DNA of 13,111 nucleotides from CAZZDA01 sp964652585 (GTDB taxonomy: Bacteria; Patescibacteriota; Patescibacteriia; UBA1544): contig CAZZDA010000026.1 of assembly GCA_964652585.1 (NCBI GenBank), positions 1 through 13,111 on the forward strand. The letters run 5' to 3'. Positions 1 through 6,318 of the stretch are shown here, piece after piece. The position numbers and the translations under genes were made by a program. The first letter of the stretch is position 1, and each line of letters begins with the position of its first letter. The notes beneath the pieces were generated by a model. It did no database searches, was not told where the DNA came from, and saw only the letters and a program-made list of their open reading frames with translations.

Positions 1-114
1 ATGGGTAAAGCATCATAATTATACCGTATCTGTTCCATTTCCTTTATATAACAACTCACCCGAGTGGGATTTTTTTTACCATATATGCTACCCTATATTC
101 GTACCAAAGCTCCT

Positions 115-1017
115 ATGCTCAATATTGCCATTCTCGCAGGAGGCAACTCATCTGAACGAGACATCTCTCTTAAAAGCGCTCAAGAAGTACGCGATCATCT
201 TAATACTCAAAAATACAAGATATCTTTTTTTGATTTTCCAAAAGATATACCTGACTTTCTTGCACGCTACAAAGATATTGACGTGGTTCTTCCTATTTTC
301 CATGGGCATGGAGGTGAGGACGGTACGATCCAAGGATTTTTAGAAACACTTGGCGTGCGATATGCGTTTTCCGGTGTTGCCGCGCATGCTCTGGCACTTA
401 ACAAACACTTTACAAAGATCTTTTTTGAAAACATTGATATTCCTACAGCATCAAGCATAGTCCTTCAAAAAAATAGAATAATTCCCGACACTATAGAACT
501 TCCTGTTGTTATCAAGCCCGTACATGGCGGTTCCAGTATTGGTATAAGCTTAGCTCGCACAGCACAAGAGCTGCAGAAAGGTGTTGACGAAGCACGTATA
601 TTAGAAGATGAAGTACTTATAGAAAAATATGTAGTAGGAGAGGAATATACGGTTGCGGTACTTGGCAACGAACATCCGGAGGCACTTCCTGTTGTTTCTA
701 TAAAGCCGAAAAACAGCTTTTTTGATCTGGAAGCAAAGTACGATGCGACACTTTGCGCAGAAATATGCCCCGCGCCTATGAGGAAATCACTGGCACAAAA
801 ACTACAAGACTTGGCATTAAAGGCACATGCAGGACTTGGCTGCCGCGGTGTATCTCGTACTGATTTTATTGTTACCAAGGGCAACAAATTCTATGTACTG
901 GAAACAAACACTATTCCCGGACTTACCAAAGAATCGTTACTCCCCAAAGCGGCTCAAGCAGCAGGGTATTCTTTTCCGGAATTATTGGATAAAATAATTA
1001 CACTGGCTATGCGATAG
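115..1017 (+). CDS. ddl: D-alanine--D-alanine ligase
   Basis: Cytoplasmic ATP-grasp enzyme that joins two D-Ala to make the dipeptide ending the peptidoglycan pentapeptide. From the ATG at 115 the protein is 300 residues, close to the usual 300-310. Visible in order: the N-terminal nucleotide-fold start AGGNSSERDISL (residues 8-19), HGHGGEDGTIQG (63-74), the ATP-grasp lysine segment VVIKPVHGGSSIG (131-143), EKYVVGEEYTV (170-180), the omega-loop KYD (208-210) and the metal/substrate strand ETNTIPGLTKESLLP (263-277). The KY pair in the omega loop fits a D-Ala-D-Ala rather than a D-Ala-D-Lac ligase (family knowledge). In-frame starts exist at 64 (GTG) and 85 (ATG), but the conserved N-terminus begins right at 115. 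No Shine-Dalgarno is visible. Stop TAG. Its presence implies a peptidoglycan wall. Confidence 0.95.
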   Translation: MLNIAILAGGNSSERDISLKSAQEVRDHLNTQKYKISFFDFPKDIPDFLARYKDIDVVLPIFHGHGGEDGTIQGFLETLGVRYAFSGVAAHALALNKHFTKIFFENIDIPTASSIVLQKNRIIPDTIELPVVIKPVHGGSSIGISLARTAQELQKGVDEARILEDEVLIEKYVVGEEYTVAVLGNEHPEALPVVSIKPKNSFFDLEAKYDATLCAEICPAPMRKSLAQKLQDLALKAHAGLGCRGVSRTDFIVTKGNKFYVLETNTIPGLTKESLLPKAAQAAGYSFPELLDKIITLAMR

Positions 1018-1027
1018 CCGATGCCGC

Positions 1028-1056
1028 TTGCGATAATTATAGTTTTGTTGTAAGTT
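1028..1056 (+). promoter_or_regulatory. possible promoter of tRNA-Val(GAC)
   Basis: TTGCGA (1028-1033), a 17-nt spacer and TAAGTT (1051-1056) would start transcription near 1063, about 19 nt before the tRNA. The -10 match is only moderate and it lies inside a T/G-rich direct repeat, so this is tentative. Confidence 0.3.
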
Positions 1057-1077
1057 GTTGGTTGTGAGTTGTAAGTT
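1047..1077 (+). repeat. short T/G-rich direct repeat
   Basis: GTTGTAAGTT occurs at 1047-1056 and again at 1068-1077, with a related GTTGTGAGTT between them. It lies just upstream of the tRNA. It could be simple-sequence slippage; no function is evident. Confidence 0.5.
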
Positions 1078-1081
1078 TTAT

Positions 1082-1158
1082 GGGCATATAGCTCAGCTGG
1101 TTAGAGCGCCACGTTGACATCGTGGAGGTCTCTGGTTCAAATCCAGATATGCCCACCA
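1082..1158 (+). tRNA. tRNA-Val(GAC)
   Basis: Full cloverleaf of 77 nt with CCA encoded in the DNA (1156-1158). Acceptor stem GGGCATA (1082-1088) pairs with TATGCCC (1148-1154). Anticodon stem CCACG/CGTGG encloses the loop TTGACAT, giving anticodon GAC (1116-1118), which reads GUC/GUU valine codons. T stem is TCTGG/CCAGA. The -35 box of the next promoter starts only 4 nt after the CCA, and no terminator separates them. Confidence 0.95.
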
Positions 1159-1162
1159 GCAC

Positions 1163-1191
1163 TTGACAAAAGCCAGTACTTGATGTATAGT
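1163..1191 (+). promoter_or_regulatory. consensus promoter for the 1198-2035 transcript
   Basis: A perfect -35 TTGACA (1163-1168), exactly 17 nt of spacer and a near-perfect -10 TATAGT (1186-1191) make this the best promoter match in the window. Predicted start is near 1198. There is no convincing protein-coding gene downstream until 2182, but a strong terminator stands at 1967-2035. Confidence 0.8.
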
Positions 1192-1364
1192 AACGTTTCG
1201 TGTAATATATAGACATGAGAAAATACAGTAATAAATAAATGAAGTTCCTTGAAAATTAGGTTAGGAAAACAGCAAGAGCTGTGGCAGAGAGAAGATATAT
1301 GAAATAATGTCGTTCCGCACTCCCATACACAAACGTCTAAGCGTCGTGATGATGGGCAGATGAT

Positions 1365-1411
1365 GCGGGATCTACAAAAATCCCTCCAATTCAGACGAGG
1401 GAATGACAAAG
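1365..1411 (+). repeat. degenerate copy of the GCGGGAAT...GGGAATGACA palindromic repeat
   Basis: Begins GCGGGATCTACA and ends GGGAATGACAAAG, matching the inner left arm and the right outer end plus flank of the intact element at 2044-2114 (GCGGGAATCTACA ... GGGAATGACAAAG). The middle has decayed but keeps short complementary pieces (GGGAT/ATCCC and CCCTC/GAGGG). It is probably a relic of the same repeat family, lying inside the candidate RNA. Confidence 0.5.
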
Positions 1412-1675
1412 TGTCTTTTCTCTGCCATTGCTCTTGCGACAGAGCCAACGAAACAGAATCTGTCGCTTCAACCGCAAAACCGAAAGGTAGAAAGGAGGAA
1501 ACGGACATTGAAGACGATTTGAGCGCCCTGAACGACGGCGTGAACATGGCAAGAAGGAGTAATCCACTTGCTACGGGCTTAATTTTTAAGTGGTACAACA
1601 ACCCGCCCGAAATAGTCTGTCCGGTGGACGGGAAACCGAGTGTGTTCAATGAGAATGCACGCTAAGAATCAGCAA

Positions 1676-1792
1676 ACCTGTCGGGGAATGATAGCTCCTC
1701 GTAAGGAGCGCGTCTTGCGCTAGGAGCAACGCGTGCTCCATCACGAATGCACTTGCAAGATTGTGCCCTAAAGCTATCATTCCCCGGCAGGT
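1676..1792 (+). repeat. long inverted repeat: 21-bp stem around nested hairpins
   Basis: Arms 1676-1696 and 1772-1792 pair over 21 bp with a single G-U. The interior offers GGAG-CGCGT (1705-1713) against ACGCG-tg-CTCC (1729-1739), and alternatively GCTCCT/AGGAGC (1694-1699/1704-1709), which competes with the top of the long stem. It reads as part of the candidate RNA's fold. Confidence 0.75.
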
Positions 1793-1966
1793 CACGCCGC
1801 CCCTACCTAACCCTAACGTAACCCGGCGGTAGGTGCCGCCCGTCAAGAAAGGAGCTATCAACGCTCCCCACGACGGGCAGCCCTACCGCTCCTGACCAAG
1901 CTCTTTATTCAGCCGGAGAAACCGACAACTGTACTAAAATATTCAGTCGGCGCAACTCCGGCAACA

Positions 1967-2035
1967 CCCTTGAGATACTTGCGGCACGCAATATAAATAA
2001 TTTCGCCACAAGTCTTCTCAAGGGCTTGTTTTTTT
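1967..2035 (+). terminator. intrinsic terminator of the candidate RNA
   Basis: CCCTTGAGA (1967-1975) pairs perfectly with TCTCAAGGG (2016-2024), extended inward by ACTTG/CAAGT (1977-1981/2009-2013) and GGC/GCC (1983-1985/2005-2007), and is followed by CTTG and seven T (2029-2035). A shorter competing hairpin, 2009-2028 (8 bp including G-U pairs, loop CTCA), abuts the same T-tract. Confidence 0.8.
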
Positions 2036-2043
2036 ACAACATC

Positions 2044-2114
2044 TGTCATTCCCGCGAAGGCGGGAATCTACATAAATATTGGTGTCATGGATTCCCGCCT
2101 TCGCGGGAATGACA
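2044..2114. repeat. 71-bp palindromic repeat element (REP/MITE-like)
   Basis: Two perfect 25-bp inverted arms, 2044-2068 and 2090-2114, around a 21-bp spacer. Each arm is itself a hairpin: ATTCCCGC-GAAG-GCGGGAAT on the left and ATTCCCGC-CTTC-GCGGGAAT on the right. Ends are TGTCATTCCC and GGGAATGACA. I see no target-site duplication and no transposase. This type of GTCATTCCCGC repeat is known as a dispersed intergenic element in many bacterial genomes. It sits just after the terminator at 2035 and about 65 bp before the cca gene. Confidence 0.85.
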
Positions 2115-2166
2115 AAGCAACGTATGTTTCATATTAGGCATTGCATGTTCCCTATTTTAAGATTTG

Positions 2167-2175
2167 TGCTAAGCT
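2167..2175 (+). promoter_or_regulatory. extended -10 promoter just upstream of cca
   Basis: TGC followed by TAAGCT (2170-2175) fits the extended -10 pattern TGnTAnnnT without a good -35. The predicted start at about 2181-2183 coincides with the ATG at 2182, so the mRNA would be leaderless. That agrees with the absence of any Shine-Dalgarno here. Confidence 0.45.
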
Positions 2176-2181
2176 ATACCC

Positions 2182-3525
2182 ATGAAATCCACTTCTCTCA
2201 TTATTATTAAAAAACTGCAAAAAGCCGGATTTGCCGCGTATTGGGCCGGCGGCTCCGTGCGCGATATGCTGCTTTCCAAGCAACAGAAGAAAAAATGGGA
2301 GCCTAAAGATTTTGACATCGCAACATCCGCCACACCCGATGAGATAGAGAGCCTCCTCCCCAAAACCTATCCGGTTGGCAAGCAATTCGGCGTTATTCGC
2401 GTACTCCATAAAGGACACGAATTTGAGGTCGCAACTTTCCGCTCGGACAGCGGATCAACCGACGGCAGACGACCAGATGCCGTGCTCTTTACCAATCCAA
2501 AAGAAGATGCCAAGCGGCGCGACTTTACCATAAACGGACTTTTTTACGATCCTGTAAAAAAGAGGTTGTTTGACTATGTTGACGGGCAAGAAGATATGCG
2601 TCTCGGACTTGTTCGTTTTATCGGAAAACCGGCGGAGCGTATCAAAGAAGATAAGCTGCGCCTCTTGCGCGCCGTACGATTTAAAAACGCATTGAATTTT
2701 CAATACCACCCGGCTACCTATAACGCCATCAAAAAACATACAAAAGATATTTCTGTTGTTTCAAAAGAACGTATTTTTGACGAGGTTACCAAAATTTTAA
2801 TCGGACCAAATACAGCTGCCGCTTTTGGCAATTTGGAAGACTTGGGGCTACTTGCCATACTTTTTCCCGAACTTGAAAAGTGCAAAGGAGTCGCCCAGCC
2901 AAAAGAATATCACTTAGAGGGCGATGTTTGGCAGCACACGCTCAAAGCACTCAACAACCTACCACACAAACCAAGCATCGCACTTGCGTGGAGCGTACTC
3001 TTGCACGATGTAGGTAAGCCCGACACTTTCAAGACGGCTGAGCGCATTCGTTTTGACGGTCATGTATCAAAATCAGCCGAGATCTCAGAACGTATTTTAC
3101 GCCGCTACAAAGCACCGCAGAAACTCACAAAAGACGTCTCTTGGCTTATTAAACACCATATGATGCTCGCTGATGTACTCATCATGAACAAGGAACGCAG
3201 AAAGCACTGGCTCGCCAACCCGCTCTTCAGCGACTTGCTCTTGTTGTTAAAAGCTGATACGCTTGGCACCAAACCTCAGAATCTCTCACTCCACAAAAAA
3301 GTAACCACGCTCTACAAAAAAGAAAAGCCCAAGCGAACGCCTCGCATAAAAAAACTTATATCCGGTGATGAGCTTATGGAAACACTTCATCTTTCAGAAG
3401 GAAAAATCGTAGGATATTTACTTGGCGAACTTCGCGAAGCACAGCTTGACGGCAAAGTTAAAACAAAAAAACAAGCACGGGAGTACATCTCTCAGTTACA
3501 CAAACAACTTTCTAAAAATTCCTAA
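2182..3525 (+). CDS. cca: CCA-adding tRNA nucleotidyltransferase (class II, HD domain)
   Basis: Adds or repairs the 3'-terminal CCA of tRNAs using CTP and ATP. At 447 residues it is a normal size for the bacterial class II family with an HD domain. Seen: GGSVRDML (23-30), the catalytic DFDIAT with two metal-binding aspartates (43-48), RRDFTINGLFYD (112-123), RLLRAVRF (160-167), and an HD phosphohydrolase-type region with H252, LLHDVGKP (273-280) and FDGHVSKSAE (291-300). The basic C-terminal tail probably contacts tRNA. All four tRNAs in this window already encode CCA, so the main job here would be repair (inference). Poly(A) polymerase is the related alternative, but the HD domain and overall layout favour CCA addition. 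It heads a run with rluD (11 nt downstream) and gmk. No Shine-Dalgarno precedes the ATG. Confidence 0.9.
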   Translation: MKSTSLIIIKKLQKAGFAAYWAGGSVRDMLLSKQQKKKWEPKDFDIATSATPDEIESLLPKTYPVGKQFGVIRVLHKGHEFEVATFRSDSGSTDGRRPDAVLFTNPKEDAKRRDFTINGLFYDPVKKRLFDYVDGQEDMRLGLVRFIGKPAERIKEDKLRLLRAVRFKNALNFQYHPATYNAIKKHTKDISVVSKERIFDEVTKILIGPNTAAAFGNLEDLGLLAILFPELEKCKGVAQPKEYHLEGDVWQHTLKALNNLPHKPSIALAWSVLLHDVGKPDTFKTAERIRFDGHVSKSAEISERILRRYKAPQKLTKDVSWLIKHHMMLADVLIMNKERRKHWLANPLFSDLLLLLKADTLGTKPQNLSLHKKVTTLYKKEKPKRTPRIKKLISGDELMETLHLSEGKIVGYLLGELREAQLDGKVKTKKQAREYISQLHKQLSKNS

Positions 3526-3536
3526 AGAAAAAGTTT

Positions 3537-4496
3537 ATGAAACACTCTTTTACCTATAAATCAACCGATGACAAAAAAGTTCGTCTTGATATTTTTTTGA
3601 GCGAGCAGCTATCTGACCTTTCCCGATCACAGATCAAAAAACTCATTCTTAATGAGGGTGTAACGGTCAATAAAAAAAAGCCGACCGTACATCAATTCTT
3701 GCATGAAGGTGACGAGATATCACTTGTATCAACACAACACCGCTTATTGAAGAAAGCGACCGCAAAAAACTCAACACTTGCCAATGATAATGAGGATAAA
3801 AAGTACGTCTTGGAAATTATTACCGCAACCAAAGACTATGCGATCATCAATAAGCCGGCAGGACTTTTGGTGCACCCCGCATCATCTTCACCGAACGAAA
3901 TAACTCTTGTTAATCTTCTGCTCAAGCGCTATCCCTCTCTACGAAAAATAGGCGAGGATCCAAGCCGCTCGGCAATTGTGCATCGTATTGATCGGGCAGT
4001 TTCCGGCATTATGGTTATACCCCGTACATTTGAATTTTTTGAGCACATCAAAAAACAATTCAAACTCCGCCGCATTGAGAAACACTACACCGTACTCGTT
4101 CATGACACGGTGCGAAAAGAAAAGGGTGAGATAGATTTTGTTATTGGACGCTCAAGAGAGACAGGAAAAATGGCAGCGCGCGCGAAAGGACAAGTCGGCA
4201 AAGAAGCGCTCACCAGCTACACCGTACTTGAGCGCTATCGTACCGCAACGCTTTTGGATATACAAATCCATACGGGACGCACACATCAAATACGTACGCA
4301 CGTACTCGCACTTGGACACCCTGTTGTAGGAGACACGCTCTATACCACAAAAAATAAAAAAATGCTAACATCTTCGCGCATGATGCTTCATGCAACCAGT
4401 ATCGGTTTTTTTGATACCAAAAATCAATGGCAATCCTATACTTCAGATCTCCCGAAGGATTTTACTGACCTGCTTGCTACACTTAAAAAAACATGA
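3537..4496 (+). CDS. RluD/RluA-family pseudouridine synthase with S4 domain
   Basis: Converts specific uridines in rRNA (RluD-type, 23S) or tRNA to pseudouridine; the exact target cannot be read from sequence. The 319 residues carry an N-terminal S4 RNA-binding domain (about 15-65: VRLDIFLSEQLSDLSRSQIKKLI ending in DEIS), a linker of about 25 residues, then the catalytic domain: INKPAGLLVHPA (104-115), the catalytic motif HRIDRAVSG (149-157) with D152 as nucleophile, KHYTVLV (182-188) and GRTHQIRTH (247-255). The usual HRLDxxTSG has V in place of T at 156, a mild change. It follows cca by 11 nt and overlaps gmk by 4 nt (ATGA), implying translational coupling. No Shine-Dalgarno. I leave the symbol blank because RluA, RluC and RluD are hard to separate. 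Confidence 0.9.
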   Translation: MKHSFTYKSTDDKKVRLDIFLSEQLSDLSRSQIKKLILNEGVTVNKKKPTVHQFLHEGDEISLVSTQHRLLKKATAKNSTLANDNEDKKYVLEIITATKDYAIINKPAGLLVHPASSSPNEITLVNLLLKRYPSLRKIGEDPSRSAIVHRIDRAVSGIMVIPRTFEFFEHIKKQFKLRRIEKHYTVLVHDTVRKEKGEIDFVIGRSRETGKMAARAKGQVGKEALTSYTVLERYRTATLLDIQIHTGRTHQIRTHVLALGHPVVGDTLYTTKNKKMLTSSRMMLHATSIGFFDTKNQWQSYTSDLPKDFTDLLATLKKT

Positions 4497-5080
4497 GCCA
4501 ATCCATTTCAAAAAATCACCCTCCTCTTATTCTTATTTCCGGACCATCAGGCGCCGGCGAAGACTCAGTTATTGATGCAATAATTAAACACTTTAATGCA
4601 GCGCGTATCGTTACAGTTGTTACCAGAAAAAAGCGAAAAAATGAAACGGAGGGGAAAGATTATTATTTCACTACGCCCGCTGATTTTAAAAAACGTATGC
4701 GTAAAGACGAATTTATTGAATGGGCGCGCGTATACGACGACTATAGGGGAGCCACCCACATGGAGTTGGAAAGACTTTTTTCCCAAGATAAGTCTATTAT
4801 TTGGAAAATGGACTGGCAGGGTGTTGGCACGGTTAAAAAGCTCTTTCCTGAAAGTCTTGGCATTGTTATTACCCCTCCACATAAGGATGTCGCTATTCTC
4901 ACCGAACGACTAAAAAAACGAGGGGAAGATTCTTGGGAAGAAATTAAAAAGCGTGAAGTATTTTCCGCCGCTTGGATGGAGCATTTAGATGTATATGATC
5001 ATATTATAGAAAATAAGGAAGGAAAACTTCAGGAAACTATTGATAATGCGCTCCACATCATTCAAAAACATTTCTTTTAA
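4493..5080 (+). CDS. gmk: guanylate kinase with altered P-loop
   Basis: Guanylate kinase phosphorylates GMP to GDP in purine nucleotide synthesis. The length of 195 residues is typical. GMP-site features are present: TRK (44-46), DYYF (56-59), EFIEWA (73-78) and YRGA (84-87, usually YYGT). Also present are the core segment MDWQGV (106-111) and the lid RLKKRGED (139-146). The Walker A loop reads GPSGAGEDSV (17-26), where the family norm is GPSGAGK[ST][ST]: the ATP-phosphate lysine is glutamate and the next residue is aspartate. The bases GGC GAA GAC TCA are unambiguous and the frame is open through it. The rest of the fold looks intact, so it may still work, as a lineage variant or on a different substrate or metal arrangement. 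The start overlaps the rluD stop. Confidence 0.85.
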   Translation: MSQSISKNHPPLILISGPSGAGEDSVIDAIIKHFNAARIVTVVTRKKRKNETEGKDYYFTTPADFKKRMRKDEFIEWARVYDDYRGATHMELERLFSQDKSIIWKMDWQGVGTVKKLFPESLGIVITPPHKDVAILTERLKKRGEDSWEEIKKREVFSAAWMEHLDVYDHIIENKEGKLQETIDNALHIIQKHFF

Positions 5081-5117
5081 AAAGAGGTTTCTTTTACAAA
5101 AATGGCTCTAAAACAGG

Positions 5118-5146
5118 TTGACAAGAGGGTTTTTATTAGCTAGGAT
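5118..5146 (+). promoter_or_regulatory. promoter of the rplS-tRNA unit
   Basis: TTGACA (5118-5123), 17-nt spacer, TAGGAT (5141-5146). Predicted start near 5153, giving a leader of about 42 nt before the rplS ATG at 5195, without a clear Shine-Dalgarno. Confidence 0.75.
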
Positions 5147-5194
5147 ACACATTGCACTACTTGAAAAATATAATCCTTCCCCACATATACGCAT

Positions 5195-5740
5195 ATGACT
5201 GACAAAGATACACAAGCAGTTTCACCTGATTCTTCAGGGGAAGCTCAAGAAGAAAAAAAAGAAGAGCTTACCGAAAACACGCAAGAGGCTGTAGATAAGC
5301 CAACGACTGCATCAGCAGACACAGAGTCAAAAGACGACACTCAAAAAGAGGAAGAAGAGAGTGTTGACCAATCTACATCACCAGAAAGTGATTCTGCAAA
5401 AGAAGCGTCACTACCATCAGAAGCTGTTTATACGCATCTACATCCGGGAATGACGGTAAAAATATACCAAAAAATTAAGGAATTCACTCAAAAAGGCGGT
5501 GAGAAAGAACGCGTACAGATGTATGAAGGCATGATACTCGCGCGCAAGCACGGGAAAGAAGCAGGCGCCACCATCACCGTACGAAAAGTGGTTGACGGCG
5601 TTGGTGTTGAGAAGATTTTTCCCTTAAACCTTCCTTCCATTGAAAAAATAGAAGTTGTAAAAGAAGCTCGCGTGCGCAAAGCAAAGCTCTATTTTTTACG
5701 CAACTGGAAAAAACGCCTTAAAGAAAAACGCGCCTCATAA
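5195..5740 (+). CDS. rplS: 50S ribosomal protein L19 with long acidic N-terminal extension
   Basis: L19 sits at the 30S-50S interface of the ribosome. The L19 core spans about residues 82-181: HPGMTVKIYQKIKE, RVQMYEGMILARKHG, ITVRKVVDGVGVEKIFPLNLPSIEKIEVV and VRKAKLYFLRNWKKRLKEK, all characteristic. L19 is normally about 115 residues; this protein has 181. The extra first 80 residues are rich in Glu, Asp, Ser, Thr and Lys with no hydrophobic core, so probably disordered. No Met, Val or Leu start codon near residue 80 would give the standard N-terminus, and the reading frame is open from the ATG at 5195, which lies at a sensible distance from the promoter. It is followed after 20 nt by tRNA-Leu, probably in the same transcript. 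Confidence 0.93.
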   Translation: MTDKDTQAVSPDSSGEAQEEKKEELTENTQEAVDKPTTASADTESKDDTQKEEEESVDQSTSPESDSAKEASLPSEAVYTHLHPGMTVKIYQKIKEFTQKGGEKERVQMYEGMILARKHGKEAGATITVRKVVDGVGVEKIFPLNLPSIEKIEVVKEARVRKAKLYFLRNWKKRLKEKRAS

Positions 5741-5760
5741 AGAGTGCGCATTTCTTTATT

Positions 5761-5848
5761 GCGGACGTGGTGAAATTGGTAGACACGCAAGCTTGAGGGG
5801 CTTGTGAGCATCATGCTCGTGGAGGTTCAAGTCCTCTCGTCCGCACCA
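5761..5848 (+). tRNA. tRNA-Leu(GAG)
   Basis: 88-nt class II tRNA with a long variable arm (GAGC-atcat-GCTC, about 5806-5818). Acceptor GCGGACG (5761-5767) pairs with CGTCCGC (5838-5844), and CCA is encoded (5846-5848). Anticodon stem CAAGC/GCTTG with loop TTGAGGG gives anticodon GAG (5795-5797), reading CUC/CUU. It starts 20 nt after the rplS stop. Confidence 0.95.
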
Positions 5849-5884
5849 TTCAACTCACTTTGTTCGCTCATAGTGTTTCACCAT

Positions 5885-5961
5885 GGGCGCTTGGCTCAGC
5901 TGGTTAGAGCGTCTCGTTTACACCGAGAAGGTCGGGGGTTCGAATCCCTCAGCGCCCACCA
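5885..5961 (+). tRNA. tRNA-Val(UAC)
   Basis: 77 nt. Acceptor GGGCGCT (5885-5891) pairs with AGCGCCC (5951-5957), with encoded CCA (5959-5961). Anticodon stem TCTCG/CGAGA with loop TTTACAC gives anticodon TAC (5919-5921), reading GUA/GUG. Together with the tRNA at 1082 it covers the valine codons. Confidence 0.95.
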
Positions 5962-5988
5962 CCCCATTTATTTCTTAATTCCTTCCCT

Positions 5989-6258
5989 ATGTTTGGACGT
6001 ATTCTTATTGGCATAATTATTCTTGGTTTTGGTTTTGCAATTACGAAGTACTCGGGCTGGATGCATCAGAATTTTGGTACCATTGGCTGGGCAGAAGCAA
6101 AGATGGGAAGTATGGGAGGAAGTCGTCTGCTCTATAAACTGATTGGTATATTCTTCATTTTTATAGGAATTATGCTCATCACCAATCTCTTTGGATCATT
6201 TGCCACATGGGCTCTCTCACCCCTTGTTAATCTTGGACAGCCGGTAGGAGAGCTGTAA
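5989..6258 (+). CDS. small two-helix membrane protein, unknown function
   Basis: 89 residues with two hydrophobic segments, about 4-20 (RILIGIIILGFGFAITK) and 48-69 (LYKLIGIFFIFIGIMLITNLF), separated by a Gly/Met-containing stretch. This predicts a small inner-membrane hairpin protein. I do not recognise a family. The gene lies between tRNA-Val (27 nt upstream) and tRNA-Ala (60 nt downstream), same strand, with no promoter of its own visible. Its mRNA may therefore be released by tRNA end-processing of a longer transcript (inference). No Shine-Dalgarno precedes the ATG. The coherent hydrophobic pattern is the main reason to accept it. Confidence 0.75.
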   Translation: MFGRILIGIIILGFGFAITKYSGWMHQNFGTIGWAEAKMGSMGGSRLLYKLIGIFFIFIGIMLITNLFGSFATWALSPLVNLGQPVGEL

Positions 6259-6318
6259 CTAGTACAAAGTTAAGGTAATAGTTAAGTGTCAACTGTTTAT
6301 TGTAAATAGTTATTATAC

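Larger units (their letters stand above)
1198..2035 (+). ncRNA. candidate large structured non-coding RNA, unknown family
   Basis: About 840 nt bounded by a consensus promoter and an intrinsic terminator, with no recognisable protein. Stems seen directly: ACAGC/GCTGT (1269-1282), GCGACAGA/TCTGTCGC (1436-1443/1459-1466), CCACTT/AAGTGG (1564-1569/1588-1593), a 21-bp stem with one G-U pair (1676-1696/1772-1792) closing a multibranched domain, a nested set of 8 bp (1826-1833/1882-1889), 7 bp (1838-1844/1872-1878) and 5 bp (1851-1855/1863-1867), then GCCGGAG/CTCCGGC (1912-1918/1956-1962) enclosing CCGAC/GTCGG, and the terminator hairpin. The 3' half (1670-2035) is the most structured and more GC-rich than its surroundings. 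I looked for the RNase P P4 strands, a tmRNA tRNA-like end and the SRP core motif and found none. A giant regulatory RNA, a lineage-specific RNA or a decayed element carrying its own promoter are all open. Ends are predictions. Confidence 0.6.

Noticed and set aside
1..63. Short ATG-started stretch at the window edge (ATGGGTAAAGCATCATAA)
   Set aside because: Only five codons; it may be the end of an upstream gene or noise, and cannot be judged from the window.
64..114. Longer N-terminus for Ddl from the GTG at 64 or ATG at 85
   Set aside because: The conserved family N-terminus starts at the ATG at 115 and the extra residues are unlike Ddl.
465..887. 140-residue minus-strand frame opposite ddl
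   Set aside because: Antisense shadow of a clearly recognised gene; Ser/Cys-rich without motifs.
1047..1077. CRISPR-like repeat
   Set aside because: Only two 10-bp units, no regular spacers, no cas genes.
1137..1649. 170-residue minus-strand frame
   Set aside because: Overlaps the tRNA-Val 3' end, has no gene signals and odd Cys/Ser/Leu-rich composition; it reads like the reverse of a structured RNA region.
1360..1665. 101-residue plus-strand reading frame inside the candidate RNA
   Set aside because: No Shine-Dalgarno or promoter at its ATG, low-complexity-like composition, no family resemblance, and the same bases form stable stems. It stays possible but unsupported.
1646..1861. Minus-strand frame of 71 residues over the 21-bp stem
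   Set aside because: It is an artefact of inverted repeats; no ribosome binding site and no homology seen.
1198..2035. RNase P RNA, tmRNA or SRP RNA
   Set aside because: No GAGGAAAGTCC/ACAGAA P4 strands, no tRNA-like acceptor ending in CCA with a tag frame, and no SRP core tetraloop motif could be found. A covariance search could overturn this.
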